A stretch of DNA of 64,000 nt from Rhizobium sp. Root1203 (GCF_001424945.1 NZ_LMCW01000014.1:1-64000); one strand, 5' to 3'. Positions 46,268-55,102 are shown, numbered from the stretch's first letter. The notes: generated from the letters alone by a model not told the origin. Translations and numbers: made by a program.

Positions 46268-47098
46268 ATGACGCATGATGCGCCGACCTTGCACAACTTC
46301 AGCGTGGATCTGGTGCCGCCGTTGGAGGCCATTCGCTATTTGCGCACACTCTTGTACGTGGGGCCGCCCGATGTCGTCTCCGACGCTATCGCTGCGGCGA
46401 TCGAGAGAGAGTTTCCGTCGCTGTGCGTAAAAAATGTTTCCGAATTGAAAGCTGCGCTCGGCGACTTCGAAGTACCCCTGCGTCTCTTGCTGGTCGATCT
46501 CGAACTCGCACACGGTCTCAATAGCTGTGCTGGCGAAATCCTGAAGCGACACCCCTCCGTCGCGGTTGTCATCGTTACCGAGGGCGATCAGCGTGAGAGC
46601 GCCAGCAGGCTGAATTTCGTCGACACCCGGCTGGTTCGCGGCGTCCTTCCGCTGAACGTGAGCCTCGATGTTCTGCTTTCGGTCCTTCGGATCATCTTGA
46701 AGGGCGGAACATATTTCCCGTCTGTCACCTACAGCAATCAAGACGGCGTGTTGTGGGAGGCGAGCAGCCCTCGTTCGCCGGATTCGCCCGCGGAGACGAA
46801 ACTGCATTTTGCGCAGGAAATCCGAGGAAAAACAATGCATCAGCTGACAAAGCGTGAAAACGAGATCTTGGGCCGAATTGCATTGGGCAACCAGAACAAG
46901 ATCATCGCGGCCGCTTTCGGATTGTCCGAACATACTGTCAAGATTCACATCCACAACATCATTACCAAGCTCGGCGTCCACAACAGGACGGAAGCGGTCG
47001 CGATCTATTTCGAGCATCTGGAAACATACGGCGGTGAGGCTTTGCCGGACGGTTCTGTTCGTTCCGGCAGCAGTTCGGTGCCAGGTGACGATGCGTAA
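46268..47098 (+). CDS. LuxR-type regulator with degenerate receiver domain
   Basis: A 276-aa protein. Residues about 25-160 look like a receiver domain: a central Asp is kept in LRLLLVDLELAHG, but the paired acidic residues at the first strand are replaced (LLYVGPPDVV) and the conserved Lys near RGVLPLNVS is missing. The C-terminal LuxR helix-turn-helix (about 195-255) has LTKRENEILGRIALGNQNK and LSEHTVKIHIHNIITKLGV. GGGAGG precedes the ATG. It is divergent from the glycine-rich secretion operon, and its 3' end overlaps the next gene by 8 nt. CsgD, which controls curli and cellulose in enterics, has the same layout; that parallel is an analogy. Confidence 0.82.
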   Translation: MTHDAPTLHNFSVDLVPPLEAIRYLRTLLYVGPPDVVSDAIAAAIEREFPSLCVKNVSELKAALGDFEVPLRLLLVDLELAHGLNSCAGEILKRHPSVAVVIVTEGDQRESASRLNFVDTRLVRGVLPLNVSLDVLLSVLRIILKGGTYFPSVTYSNQDGVLWEASSPRSPDSPAETKLHFAQEIRGKTMHQLTKRENEILGRIALGNQNKIIAAAFGLSEHTVKIHIHNIITKLGVHNRTEAVAIYFEHLETYGGEALPDGSVRSGSSSVPGDDA

Positions 47099-47573
47099 GT
47101 TTCAGGATGTTCTGTTGCTGCTAGGGCAATTGAACTACACTTGGACTAACACTGAGAGCCTTTTGATTCACGTGATCGCCGGGCTCTGCCAGTCCGACAA
47201 GGAAACGGCAATCGTCATCTTCCTGACACTGAACACCTCGCGCGCACGGATCGATTTGGTGGAGCGGCTGGCGAAGATGCAGCGGACGCCTGCAGCGTGC
47301 AGAAGCGAGGTCCTGGAGGCAACAAAGCGCCTCTCCGAGGAAGGCAAACTCAGAAACAAGTACAACCACTGCATTTATTCGTTTGACCCCGACAGCGGCC
47401 GCGGTCTGACGCAGTCGATGCGGATCTTCGAAAGCCGGGATGAAATAAAGTACGGAAAGATCGAGGAACTCGACGATCAGGAGATCGTGCGGATCAAGGA
47501 GAGCATCCAATCCTTGATCAAGCTCAATCGAGATTTGTGGGATCTGACCGAGCGATACAATTTTCCAAAATAG
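47091..47573 (+). CDS. Helical protein of unknown function, possible HEPN-like fold
   Basis: A 160-aa, strongly alpha-helical protein. The helices are LNYTWTNTESLLIHVIAGL, then AIVIFLTLNTSRARIDLVERL, then a long helix ending in KLRNKYNHCIY. That last segment holds R-N-x-x-x-H, the Rx4H arrangement of HEPN ribonucleases, with a polar residue after the Arg. A C-terminal Lys/Glu-rich helix follows. It overlaps the LuxR gene by 8 nt and is probably translated with it. No antitoxin-like partner is adjacent. The HEPN assignment is inferred from one motif and helix pattern only. Confidence 0.55.
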   Translation: MRKFQDVLLLLGQLNYTWTNTESLLIHVIAGLCQSDKETAIVIFLTLNTSRARIDLVERLAKMQRTPAACRSEVLEATKRLSEEGKLRNKYNHCIYSFDPDSGRGLTQSMRIFESRDEIKYGKIEELDDQEIVRIKESIQSLIKLNRDLWDLTERYNFPK

Positions 47574-47652
47574 AATTTCGACCGCCAGGTGGGGCTCTGT
47601 GTTGGCTCGAGGTTCGCTTTCGAGCCCGTGCTCCGACAATTGTAAAGCCATC

Positions 47653-47678
47653 AAACGGCCGGCGTGAACCGGCCGTTT
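47653..47678. terminator. Bidirectional terminator between convergent operons
   Basis: AAACGGCCGG (47653-47662) pairs perfectly with CCGGCCGTTT (47669-47678) across a 6-nt loop, with A and T residues at the two stem ends. It ends the LuxR transcript and the leftward eryR-eryH-eryI transcript. Confidence 0.8.
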
Positions 47679-47688
47679 CGCATTATTG

Positions 47689-48144
47689 TCACCTGGCGTT
47701 GTATTTGGCGTCGAGCTCGTCCATGGCCTTGACGTTGCCGGCCGAACGGCCATTCTCGTCGAACGTCTGGGCGAGAAACGCATCGGCGATGGATTTCGCG
47801 AGTTCCGTCCCGATGACGCGTGCGCCCATCGTGATGATCTGTGCGTTGTTTGAAAGTGCCGCACGTTCAGCGGAATAGGTGTCATGCGTCAGCGCTGCGC
47901 GAATACCCGGCACCTTGTTGGCCGAGATGCAGACGCCGATGCCGGTGCCGCAGACAAGGATCGCCTTGTCATAGGTTCCGTCGATGACGCCCGACGCAAC
48001 TCGGTCCGAAAGGTTTGCATAGAAGGGATCGGCGCCGGTACCCGTGCGCGAAACTTCGTGCACGTCGAAACGGTCCTTCAGATGGTCGGCCAGAACCTTG
48101 GCGAGGCCTTCGCCGGCGCTGTCTCCTGCAATAGCAAGCTTCAT
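47689..48144 (-). CDS. eryI: D-erythrose-4-phosphate isomerase EryI (RpiB homolog)
   Basis: A 151-aa member of the ribose-5-phosphate isomerase B / LacAB family. The N-terminal [15 protein letters not shown], the active-site Cys in [21 protein letters not shown] and [20 protein letters not shown] segments are present. In Brucella and Rhizobium the ery-linked RpiB homolog interconverts D-erythrulose-4-phosphate and D-erythrose-4-phosphate, the last step that feeds the pentose phosphate pathway. ATG 48144 follows GAGGAGAAAGACA; the longer frame has no ribosome site. It is 11 nt after eryH and ends the operon at a strong terminator. Confidence 0.9.
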   Translation of the reverse strand: MKLAIAGDSAGEGLAKVLADHLKDRFDVHEVSRTGTGADPFYANLSDRVASGVIDGTYDKAILVCGTGIGVCISANKVPGIRAALTHDTYSAERAALSNNAQIITMGARVIGTELAKSIADAFLAQTFDENGRSAGNVKAMDELDAKYNAR

Positions 48145-48155
48145 TGTCTTTCTCC

Positions 48156-48926
48156 TCAGAGTTTGGCGGTGCATTTTTCCAGGATGTCGAGGAAACCTTC
48201 GACGTTCCAGGCCGAGCGGCCGATGAAAAGCCCGTCGATATGCGGGCTCGAGATGAGTTCCTCGCAGTTCTGCGGGTTGACCGAGCCGCCGTAGAGGCAG
48301 GGGATCTTCCGGGCGAGTACCTCCTCGGCGACGGCGATGATTTCGGCCTGGCGGGCATCCGCATAGTCTGCGGTTGCCGGGATGCCCTTTTCGCCGATCG
48401 CCCAGACCGGTTCGTAGGCAAGAAGAATCTCGGCGGCTTTCTGGTCGCCGGAGAGTCTCGAAAGCGCACCCCGCACCTGCGCGGCCAGAATTTCGGCGGC
48501 CTTCCCGCTTTCGCGGTCGGCAAGGGTCTCGCCGATGCAGATCAGAGGAATGAGGCCGTGGCGCACGGCAGCTTCGGTCTTCAGGGCCACGGTTTCGTCG
48601 GTCTCGCCGAAATGTTCGCGACGCTCGGAATGCCCGAGCTCGACCATATCGAGATTGCAGTCCTTGAGCATCGGCGGCGAGACTTCGCCGGTCCAGGCAC
48701 CCTGGTCAGCCCAGTGCATGTTCTGTGCGCCGACCTTCACGGAGGTCTTCGCAAGCATCGACTTGACCTCGCGCACGGCTGTAAAAGGCGGAATGACGAA
48801 GCGCTGGATGCGAGGGTCGCCTGCGGCATCGGCAGCTTCGAGCCCTTTTGCAAAGTGCTGCGCCTCCGCAAGCGTCTTGTTCATCTTCCAGCTGGTGCCA
48901 ACCCAGAAACGCGGTTTTTCGGTCAT
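48156..48926 (-). CDS. eryH: Tetrulose-4-phosphate isomerase EryH (TpiA2, triosephosphate isomerase homolog)
   Basis: A 256-aa TIM-family isomerase with the catalytic Lys in GTSWKMNKT (residue 14), His in VELGHSERR and Glu in [10 protein letters not shown], plus the phosphate loop [10 protein letters not shown]. In the ery locus the TpiA2 paralog acts on D-tetrulose-4-phosphate rather than triose phosphate, according to work in Brucella. It overlaps the eryR stop by 4 nt (ATGA) and is followed by eryI. A housekeeping triosephosphate isomerase would normally lie elsewhere, so the context decides the name. Confidence 0.88.
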   Translation of the reverse strand: MTEKPRFWVGTSWKMNKTLAEAQHFAKGLEAADAAGDPRIQRFVIPPFTAVREVKSMLAKTSVKVGAQNMHWADQGAWTGEVSPPMLKDCNLDMVELGHSERREHFGETDETVALKTEAAVRHGLIPLICIGETLADRESGKAAEILAAQVRGALSRLSGDQKAAEILLAYEPVWAIGEKGIPATADYADARQAEIIAVAEEVLARKIPCLYGGSVNPQNCEELISSPHIDGLFIGRSAWNVEGFLDILEKCTAKL

Positions 48927-49699
48927 GTCGGATCCTGTGTTGATGCGACGGTGAGCGTGATGCCCGCCCGCTCGAATTCCTCCAGGACAGCAGCGTCAGG
49001 TGCCCTGTCGGTAATAATGGCGTCAAAGTCGGCCAGATCCGCCATGACATGCAGCGCTGTATGGCCGATCCTCTGGTGGTTGACCAAGAGGCAGGTCCTG
49101 GCCGACGATGCTATCATTGCCCGTTTGGCGCGCACGACGTTGTCGTCCATGTGATAGGCGAGCCTACCGCTGACGGCGGGGGTCGAAATGAACGCGATAT
49201 CGGCTCTCAGCCGCGACAGCGCTTCTTCCGTGACGACGCCGAGATAGGCGCTGAACTTCGCCGAATAGATGCCGCCGAGGCCGATCAGCGTGAGGCCGGC
49301 CTCGCCTTTCAGCCGCTCCATGATCGCCGCGTTGTTGGTGATCACGGTCAGGGGCCGCTTCTGCAGCAGCATTTCGCCCAGCACGGCGGCCATCGAACCA
49401 TCGTTGACCATCACGGTCATGCCCGGTTCGACCAGCTCCAGCGCGCTTCGTGCCATGGCGATCTTGGCTTCGTTGCCTTGCCTCTCGCGAATACGGAAGT
49501 CGCTCTCGAACTGCGTTCCGGCGTCGATCGTCGCGCCGCCTCGTACCTTGCGCAAGACGCCGGCCTGTTCGAGATCGTCGAGATCGCGATGGATCGTCAT
49601 CTTCGACACGATGAAGCGATCGGCAAGATCATCTAGGTCGACGGTCTTGTTTTCGACGAGCAGATTGACGATGAGCTGCTGCCGCTCTTCCCGCTTCAT
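48923..49699 (-). CDS. eryR: DeoR-family regulator of the erythritol locus (EryR)
   Basis: A 258-aa DeoR-type regulator. The N-terminal winged helix has KREERQQLIVNLLVENKTVD and the recognition segment FIVSKMTIHRDLDDLEQAGV (about 35-54). The C-terminal domain is isomerase-like (VNDGSMAAVLGEML, ITNNAAIMERL) and binds a sugar phosphate in the family. I chose ATG 49699 (GGAG six bases upstream) over the GTG at 49711. It heads a transcript with eryH and eryI and lies 96 nt after eryD. It may control the eryR-eryH-eryI unit. Confidence 0.88.
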   Translation of the reverse strand: MKREERQQLIVNLLVENKTVDLDDLADRFIVSKMTIHRDLDDLEQAGVLRKVRGGATIDAGTQFESDFRIRERQGNEAKIAMARSALELVEPGMTVMVNDGSMAAVLGEMLLQKRPLTVITNNAAIMERLKGEAGLTLIGLGGIYSAKFSAYLGVVTEEALSRLRADIAFISTPAVSGRLAYHMDDNVVRAKRAMIASSARTCLLVNHQRIGHTALHVMADLADFDAIITDRAPDAAVLEEFERAGITLTVASTQDPT

Positions 49700-49740
49700 T
49701 CCGGTCTCCACTGGTTTTGAGATAAGATAACGGAATTGTC

Positions 49741-49766
49741 GTGATAAGCAACATTAGTGATGTTAT
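49741..49766. promoter_or_regulatory. Candidate operator upstream of eryR
   Basis: AACAT (49750-49754) and ATGTT (49760-49764) form an inverted repeat with a 5-nt centre, in the 96-bp eryD-eryR gap. GTGATA at 49741-49746 and the ATAACAT element (minus strand, 49766-49760) use the same words as the repeat pair in the eryA/DUF2291 control region. Confidence 0.5.
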
Positions 49767-49795
49767 TTTGCGATCAAATTATGTTGTGTTTCGCA

Positions 49796-50731
49796 CTATG
49801 CCAGGAGCGTCTTTGCGGTGCGTTCGTCGGTGATGAGTCCAAAAAGGCGGCGGCTGTTTAAGATTGCCCTGATGGCCGGCACCTTTGCCTGTCCGCCAGC
49901 CAGCGCCACGAGCCGCTCCTTCTTGGTCTTCGGGAACGATGCCGAAAGCGTGCGAGCCGTCAGCGGCGTATCAAGGATATGGCCATCTGCGTCGAAGAAG
50001 TGCCCGAGGATTTCACCGACGCCACCTGCTGCTGCAATGGCCTGGATTTCTCCGGGCTCCACCATGCCAGACAGAACGAGCTGCGCCTCGGCGTCGACGG
50101 TTCCCAGGCCAACGAGCTTCAGATCGGCATTGTTGGCAAGATCGAAGACCTCCTTGACGGCGCGCTGCGCCTTCAGGACTTCGCGGTCCTCGCCGGTATT
50201 GGCAAAGAAGGGAACAGGCATGACGTAGGCATGCGTTCCGGTCTTCTCGGCGATGCGGTGCATCACGTCATAGGGGTTGGCGCCATAGTTTCGCGTCAGG
50301 CCACCGAGCAACGAGACGAAGCGCAGGTCTTTCGCACTTACCCGTGGCATATATTGGACTGCGGCAGAGAGCGTACGGCCGTGGCCAAGGCCGATGACGG
50401 TATTGTCGCCGCGCTCGATCTCGCGTTTGAGATAGCCCGCGCCTGCGTGCCCCAACGCGCGAAGCGGCAGCCCTTCCTCGCCGAGATCCGGCGCGACCTC
50501 GCAATACTGAAGCCCGAACCGTTCGGAAAGGCGCATCTCCAGCTCGACGCATTCGACGATATCGCCGTCGATCGTGACTTTCACGACGCCATCGGCAACT
50601 GCGCGCGCGATCAGTCGATGTGCCTTCACCGATGGCACGCCAAGGCGTCGGGCGACCTCGGACTGGGTAAGGCCACCCGCGTAGTGGAGCCAGGCAGCAC
50701 GTACGGCAAGCGTATCATCGGCGTCCGTCAT
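49796..50731 (-). CDS. eryD: SorC-family regulator EryD
   Basis: A 311-aa regulator with an N-terminal helix-turn-helix (LTQSEVARRLGVPSVKAHRL, about residues 21-40) and a SorC effector domain (IGLGHGRTLSAAVQYMP, VSLLGGLTRNYG). In Brucella EryD represses the ery operon and responds to erythritol; the family usually senses a phosphorylated intermediate. ATG 50731 has GGGAG five bases upstream; the GTG at 50734 is too close to that site. It is 72 nt after eryC in the eryABCD operon. Confidence 0.92.
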   Translation of the reverse strand: MTDADDTLAVRAAWLHYAGGLTQSEVARRLGVPSVKAHRLIARAVADGVVKVTIDGDIVECVELEMRLSERFGLQYCEVAPDLGEEGLPLRALGHAGAGYLKREIERGDNTVIGLGHGRTLSAAVQYMPRVSAKDLRFVSLLGGLTRNYGANPYDVMHRIAEKTGTHAYVMPVPFFANTGEDREVLKAQRAVKEVFDLANNADLKLVGLGTVDAEAQLVLSGMVEPGEIQAIAAAGGVGEILGHFFDADGHILDTPLTARTLSASFPKTKKERLVALAGGQAKVPAIRAILNSRRLFGLITDERTAKTLLA

Positions 50732-50803
50732 CACGGCTCCCTTTCGAATGTCGAAGACGGCGAATCCGCCGCATCGCGATGCTGCCTTTTAGTGGTCTCC
50801 GTG

Positions 50804-51736
50804 TCAGATGTTCAAGTCGGCGACGCCGGTGTCGATATGCGGCGCCCAGAAGGCGACGCTTTCGGCGATCTGAGGGATGACCTGACGATCGTTGGGCTCG
50901 CGTTCCTTGAAGGAGAGTTCGAGGCAGATTTCATTGTCTTTTGCCCCGCCCTCGGCAAAGGCGTGCAGCAGCGGTGCCGGCTGGATGCGGCCCTTCGCGT
51001 TGAACTCGGCCGTGAACGGCCTGTGCCCACCCTTGTCCAACAGGCTCTGCTTGATGTGAATGATCGGCGACACCGGCGGAACGGCACGCGCCCAGGCATA
51101 GGGGTCGAAATCGGCTGAGTAGGTGGACGTGACATCGCCGTGATCGATATCCGCCATCATCCACATCGGGACAGCCATTTTCGCAGCCGTCAACCGCTCC
51201 TGCAGCGAAAGGCTCGCGGAGATCGTCTCGCCGAATTCCCGGCCGATGCTCATCGGTTCCCAGAATATGTAGGAGAGACCGGCTGCGTGCGCATGCTCGG
51301 CCACCTCCGCCCAGCAGTCGATCGCGATCTCGATGAGCGCTTCGCGTCTCGCCGGATCGTCGAAATCCTTGTAGGTGAAGATTGCAAACTGGGTCCCGAC
51401 AGAATCTCCACCGAGATCGGCAACGATGTCCGCGAAGGTCTTGAACCACTCTATGTAATAACGCCGGACATCGGCGTCCGGGTGGCCGAAATGGTTGAGG
51501 CGTCCGTAAGGGCCGGTCATGCCGGAGGTTACCCGAACGCCGGTGCGCTGCAGCGCCTTGTCCATAGCGCGGGTCAATCGCCTGATGACCGGCGCCTGCC
51601 AGCTCGGATTGATGAATTCATGCGTGAGCTGGAGGTCGCGGATGCGAAGCGCATGGGCAACCGTGTCGATGAGGTCATCGGGATCCGCAAAGCGGTTTAC
51701 CAGCGGATTGGTGTTGAGGGAAAGAGTTAACGGCAT
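50804..51736 (-). CDS. eryC: Tetrulose-4-phosphate racemase EryC (xylose isomerase superfamily)
   Basis: A 310-aa TIM barrel of the xylose isomerase / AP endonuclease family 2 superfamily. Metal-ligand-type residues occur in FWEPMSIGREFG, MADIDHGDVTS, IHIKQSLLDKGG and ICLELSFKERE. EryC was once called a dehydrogenase but was shown in Brucella to racemise L- to D-tetrulose-4-phosphate. AAGGAGG before ATG 51736 fixes the start; a longer frame to 51796 overlaps eryB. It is 10 nt after eryB. Confidence 0.9.
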   Translation of the reverse strand: MPLTLSLNTNPLVNRFADPDDLIDTVAHALRIRDLQLTHEFINPSWQAPVIRRLTRAMDKALQRTGVRVTSGMTGPYGRLNHFGHPDADVRRYYIEWFKTFADIVADLGGDSVGTQFAIFTYKDFDDPARREALIEIAIDCWAEVAEHAHAAGLSYIFWEPMSIGREFGETISASLSLQERLTAAKMAVPMWMMADIDHGDVTSTYSADFDPYAWARAVPPVSPIIHIKQSLLDKGGHRPFTAEFNAKGRIQPAPLLHAFAEGGAKDNEICLELSFKEREPNDRQVIPQIAESVAFWAPHIDTGVADLNI

Positions 51737-51746
51737 CGGACCTCCT

Positions 51747-53258
51747 TCAGGCTGCGGCAAGGCGGGTCGAAGCGAACCACTCGCCAAAGGCGGCACGCTC
51801 CGCTTCGCTCAGGTGCAAGTAGTGCTTGGTCCGGCGATAGAGGATATCCTCGGCCGCCGCCGCCCATTCCGTGGCGACGAGATAGCGGGCCTCGGCTTCG
51901 TAGAGCTGGCCGCCGAAATGGCGCCCGAGCCCCTCGATACCCGTCGCACCGGCAACCACGTTCTTGGTGCGGGCGCCGTAGAGGCGGCCATAGTGGTGCA
52001 CGAGCCTGCGCGGCATCCAGGGATAGGCGTCACGCAGGCCGTTGGCGAAGGTCTCGTAGTCGGCATTCGGAATTTCGCCGCCGGGCAGGGGGGCTTTCTC
52101 GGTCCAGTCTCCGCCCATGTTCGGAAAAATATGGATCAGGCGCTGCATGCCGCGTTCGGCAAGCTCACGGAAAGTGGTGATCTTGCCGCCAAAGACGTTG
52201 AGCAGGGGAGCGCCGCCTGTCTCGTCCAGATCGAAGACGTAGTCGCGGGTAACAGCGGACGGATTGCCCTTGCCATCGTCGAAAAGCGGACGAACGCCGG
52301 AGAAGCTGTGAAGCACGTCCTGACGGCGCAGCTTTTCCTTGAAGTAGCGGTTCACGGCCGTCAGCAGATAATCGATCTCCGTCTCGTCGGCAGAGACCTC
52401 CTCGGGGCGGCCCTCGTAGGCGATATCGGTCGTCCCGATCAGCGCCTTGTCACCCTCATAGGGGTTGATGAAAATGACGCGCTTGTCATGGTTCTGCACC
52501 AGGTAGGCGTTGGAGCCCGCCCAGAACTTCGGCACGATGATATGGCTGCCCTTCACGAGGCGCACGTTGCGGCTGGAACTGGAACCTGCGACGCGGTTGA
52601 TGATGTCCGTTACCCAGGGACCGGCGCAGTTGACGAGACATTTTGCGCGGAAGGTTCGCGTCTCGCCTATCAGACTGTTCTTCGTCGCGATGATCCAGCT
52701 GCCGTTTTCTCTGCGGGCCGAAACGGCCGGTGAACGGGTCAGAACCAAAGCGCCCTTTTCCGCCGCACTGAGCGCGTTGAGGGTCACGAGGCGGGCGTCG
52801 TCGACCCAACAATCGGAGTATTCGAAGCCGCGCGTATATTGATCGAGGATCGGCGTTCCTTCCGGATCGCGCAAGAGGTTGAGCGTGCGCGATCCCGGCA
52901 GCTTTTTTCGGCCGCCGAGATGGTCATAGAGGAAGAGGCCGAGCCGCACGAGCCAGGCCGGCCGATCTTGAGGGCTGTGCGGCAGGACGAAACGCATCGG
53001 CCAAATGATATGCGGCGCCGCGTTGAGCAGCACTTCACGCTCGATCAAGGCTTCGCGCACCAGGCGGAATTCGTAGTATTCGAGGTAGCGCAGGCCGCCA
53101 TGGACCAGCTTGCCCGAGCGCGACGAGGTTCCCTGCGCCAGATCGTCCTTTTCGCACAAGGCCACCTTCAGGCCGCGGCCCGCTGCATCGCGCGCGATCC
53201 CCGCGCCGTTGATGCCTCCGCCGATGACGAAGAGATCCAGGAGTTCGGGTTCGGTCAT
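51747..53258 (-). CDS. eryB: Erythritol-phosphate dehydrogenase EryB (GlpD family)
   Basis: A 503-aa FAD-dependent dehydrogenase. FAD motif VIGGGINGAGIARDAAGRG is at about residue 11, followed by KLVHGGLRYLEYYEFRL, VKGSHIIVPKFW, INPYEGDKALIGTTD and GGKITTFRELAE. It oxidises L-erythritol-4-phosphate to L-3-tetrulose-4-phosphate and is membrane-associated through the quinone pool in this family. It lies 39 nt after eryA. Compared with the two other GlpD-like proteins here it is shorter and closer to true GlpD in its early motif. The context of eryA and eryC makes the name secure. Confidence 0.93.
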   Translation of the reverse strand: MTEPELLDLFVIGGGINGAGIARDAAGRGLKVALCEKDDLAQGTSSRSGKLVHGGLRYLEYYEFRLVREALIEREVLLNAAPHIIWPMRFVLPHSPQDRPAWLVRLGLFLYDHLGGRKKLPGSRTLNLLRDPEGTPILDQYTRGFEYSDCWVDDARLVTLNALSAAEKGALVLTRSPAVSARRENGSWIIATKNSLIGETRTFRAKCLVNCAGPWVTDIINRVAGSSSSRNVRLVKGSHIIVPKFWAGSNAYLVQNHDKRVIFINPYEGDKALIGTTDIAYEGRPEEVSADETEIDYLLTAVNRYFKEKLRRQDVLHSFSGVRPLFDDGKGNPSAVTRDYVFDLDETGGAPLLNVFGGKITTFRELAERGMQRLIHIFPNMGGDWTEKAPLPGGEIPNADYETFANGLRDAYPWMPRRLVHHYGRLYGARTKNVVAGATGIEGLGRHFGGQLYEAEARYLVATEWAAAAEDILYRRTKHYLHLSEAERAAFGEWFASTRLAAA

Positions 53259-53297
53259 GTCATACTCCCTCGATGTATTGCTGCATCAGAACTCGAT

Positions 53298-54875
53298 TTA
53301 CTCGCCTGTCGGCGACGAAGACGTTGCGGCTCCGGCGAGCATGTCCCAGGCGGGCACCATTGCTTGGCGAACGTCCGTGTAGGCAGAAAACAGCCGGTCG
53401 AACCGGGCAGCCTCGGCCACATCCGGAATCTCCCCGTCCCCGAGAAGCGGCGTCACCCAGTCGGCAATGCAATCGTCCATGCTGGGATAGACGCCGACCG
53501 CTACCGCCGCCATCATCGCCGCACCTGCGGCTCCCGTTTCATCGCGGCGCGACTGCCGGATCGGTGCGTTGACGGCAGCCGAGAGCGAACGGCGCAGGGC
53601 GGCTGAGCGCGTGGCGCCGCCGGTGACGCGCAGCTCTTCAGGCATTGCACCCATCGCCGCATAGCAGTCGCGCGTCGCAAGTCCCAGTCCCTCGACCACG
53701 CTGCGTAGCAGGTCCGGGAAACCATGCCGCGTCGAAAGCCCGGTGAAGCCAGCGCGCGCGTTGGCGTTGACGAACGGCCCGCGTTCGCCGGCTTCGGAGA
53801 TATAGGGATGGTAGAGCACCGAGCCCGGTCGGCTTTCAGCAAACCAGCCGTCGATGCGCGCAATGAGATCCGCGTGCGAAGCAGTCTTGCCCGCCTCGGC
53901 CATCAGATAGGCAGCGACCTCCAGGATCCAGTCGATATTGATGGTGGCGCCCATATTCGTCTGCACCTGGGTGACGATGCCGGGAATGGGCAGGGCGATT
54001 ACATAGCCCGTTCCCTCGCGATTGAGCTGGACGTCGGCAACGGCCTTGGCGCGCATGTGTACGCCTGTCGAACCGATCGTCGAGCAGGCTGCATTGCGGG
54101 CGCCGCTGCGCACGCCTGCGCCAAGCGCCGTCATCACCATATCGACATAGCCGAGGCAGACCGGCGTTCCGGCAAGGAGCCCGCATGCCTTCGCGGCTTC
54201 GGCGGTCAGCGCGTGGCTGATCTCGGTGCCGTCGATGATCTCGGGAAGGAGCGCACGCCGATGATCGAGGCCGAGCGCATTGATTACCACCGCATCATAC
54301 TCGCGCGTCCGGAAATTGCCGAACGTGAAGCTCGCTTCGGACGGATCGGTTGCCCGAACGCCCGTCAGGTTGAGATAGAGCCAGTCCTTGCAGTGGAGCG
54401 CCGTCTCGGCCCGGTCCAGAAGATCCGGCAAGAAGCGGTCCATATGCGCGAGTTGCGCACCCTGCTGGCAGGTGTTGAGCCCGGTGCCTGTTGCCTCGAA
54501 GCGGGCACGGTTCTGGTTTCCGCCGGCGAGCGACGTGACCGTGGGCGCTGCGCGTGCGTCGAGCCACAGCCAGGCATCGGCGACCGGCGTATTGCCGCGG
54601 CCGACGAGCCACGTACCGTCGCCCTGTCCTGTAACGGCCATGGCCGTGGTGCGCGACGCGAGATCGGGTACCTTTTCCCCGAGGCCGCGCAATGCGCTGG
54701 CGCAATCGAGCCAGGTCTGTCCCAGCGACTGCGTTGCGGCTCCGTCGTCGCCGGTCGCGTACCTGTTGCGCACGGAGGCCGTGGCGATCTGGCGTCCGGA
54801 AAGGTCGAAGGCGACCGCCTTGATGACGGAGGTACCGGCATCTATCCCGATGATGATCTTCTGGGTCGATGTCAT
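53298..54875 (-). CDS. eryA: Erythritol kinase EryA (FGGY family)
   Basis: A 525-aa kinase. The phosphate-1 motif IIGIDAGTSVIKAVAFDLSG is at the N-terminus, AVTGQGDGTWLVG near residue 80, GSTGVHMRAKAV near 268 and VTGGATRSAALRRSLSAAV near 410. It phosphorylates erythritol to L-erythritol-4-phosphate, the first step of the pathway. Its own ribosome site (AGTCCTTCG before the ATG) is poor. A 17-codon frame with a perfect ribosome site ends 7 nt upstream, so translation may depend on coupling. It heads the eryABCD operon. Confidence 0.94.
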   Translation of the reverse strand: MTSTQKIIIGIDAGTSVIKAVAFDLSGRQIATASVRNRYATGDDGAATQSLGQTWLDCASALRGLGEKVPDLASRTTAMAVTGQGDGTWLVGRGNTPVADAWLWLDARAAPTVTSLAGGNQNRARFEATGTGLNTCQQGAQLAHMDRFLPDLLDRAETALHCKDWLYLNLTGVRATDPSEASFTFGNFRTREYDAVVINALGLDHRRALLPEIIDGTEISHALTAEAAKACGLLAGTPVCLGYVDMVMTALGAGVRSGARNAACSTIGSTGVHMRAKAVADVQLNREGTGYVIALPIPGIVTQVQTNMGATINIDWILEVAAYLMAEAGKTASHADLIARIDGWFAESRPGSVLYHPYISEAGERGPFVNANARAGFTGLSTRHGFPDLLRSVVEGLGLATRDCYAAMGAMPEELRVTGGATRSAALRRSLSAAVNAPIRQSRRDETGAAGAAMMAAVAVGVYPSMDDCIADWVTPLLGDGEIPDVAEAARFDRLFSAYTDVRQAMVPAWDMLAGAATSSSPTGE

Positions 54876-54882
54876 CGAAGGA

Positions 54883-54936
54883 CTATATCGCCACTATTGC
54901 AAACACCGCGGCGGGCAATACGCGCGTCCAATTCAT
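54883..54936 (-). CDS. 17-aa hydrophobic leader peptide before eryA
   Basis: The frame reads MNWTRVLPAAVFAIVAI and stops with TAG 7 nt before the eryA ATG. GGGAGG lies at 54943-54948, seven bases before its ATG. That is a far better ribosome site than eryA has. It could couple ribosomes into eryA, act as an attenuating leader, or be a membrane microprotein. Confidence 0.5.
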   Translation of the reverse strand: MNWTRVLPAAVFAIVAI

Positions 54937-55084
54937 ATGACGTCCTCCCGATTGGCCAAATTCGTTGAGATGATGCATCCGGCTACCAACTTCAGTCTTT
55001 CTAGGGCTGCGGCTAGCGCGCGGCACTGTGCAAATTCCACATCGAACGATTAGCCGAAACCTCGCATGAGCCTCGTCGCAAAAT

Positions 55085-55102
55085 ATAACATAAAGATATC
55101 AC
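55085..55102 (+). repeat. Direct repeat ATAACATA-N4-TATCAC, copy 1
   Basis: ATAACATAAAGATATCAC is identical to copy 2 (55429-55446) outside the central four bases. It lies on the eryA side of the control region and is a likely binding site for EryR or EryD. Confidence 0.6.

Noticed and set aside
51747..53258. Calling the dehydrogenase glpD
   Set aside because: It lies between eryA and eryC in a complete erythritol operon, so EryB is the better name despite GlpD-family motifs.
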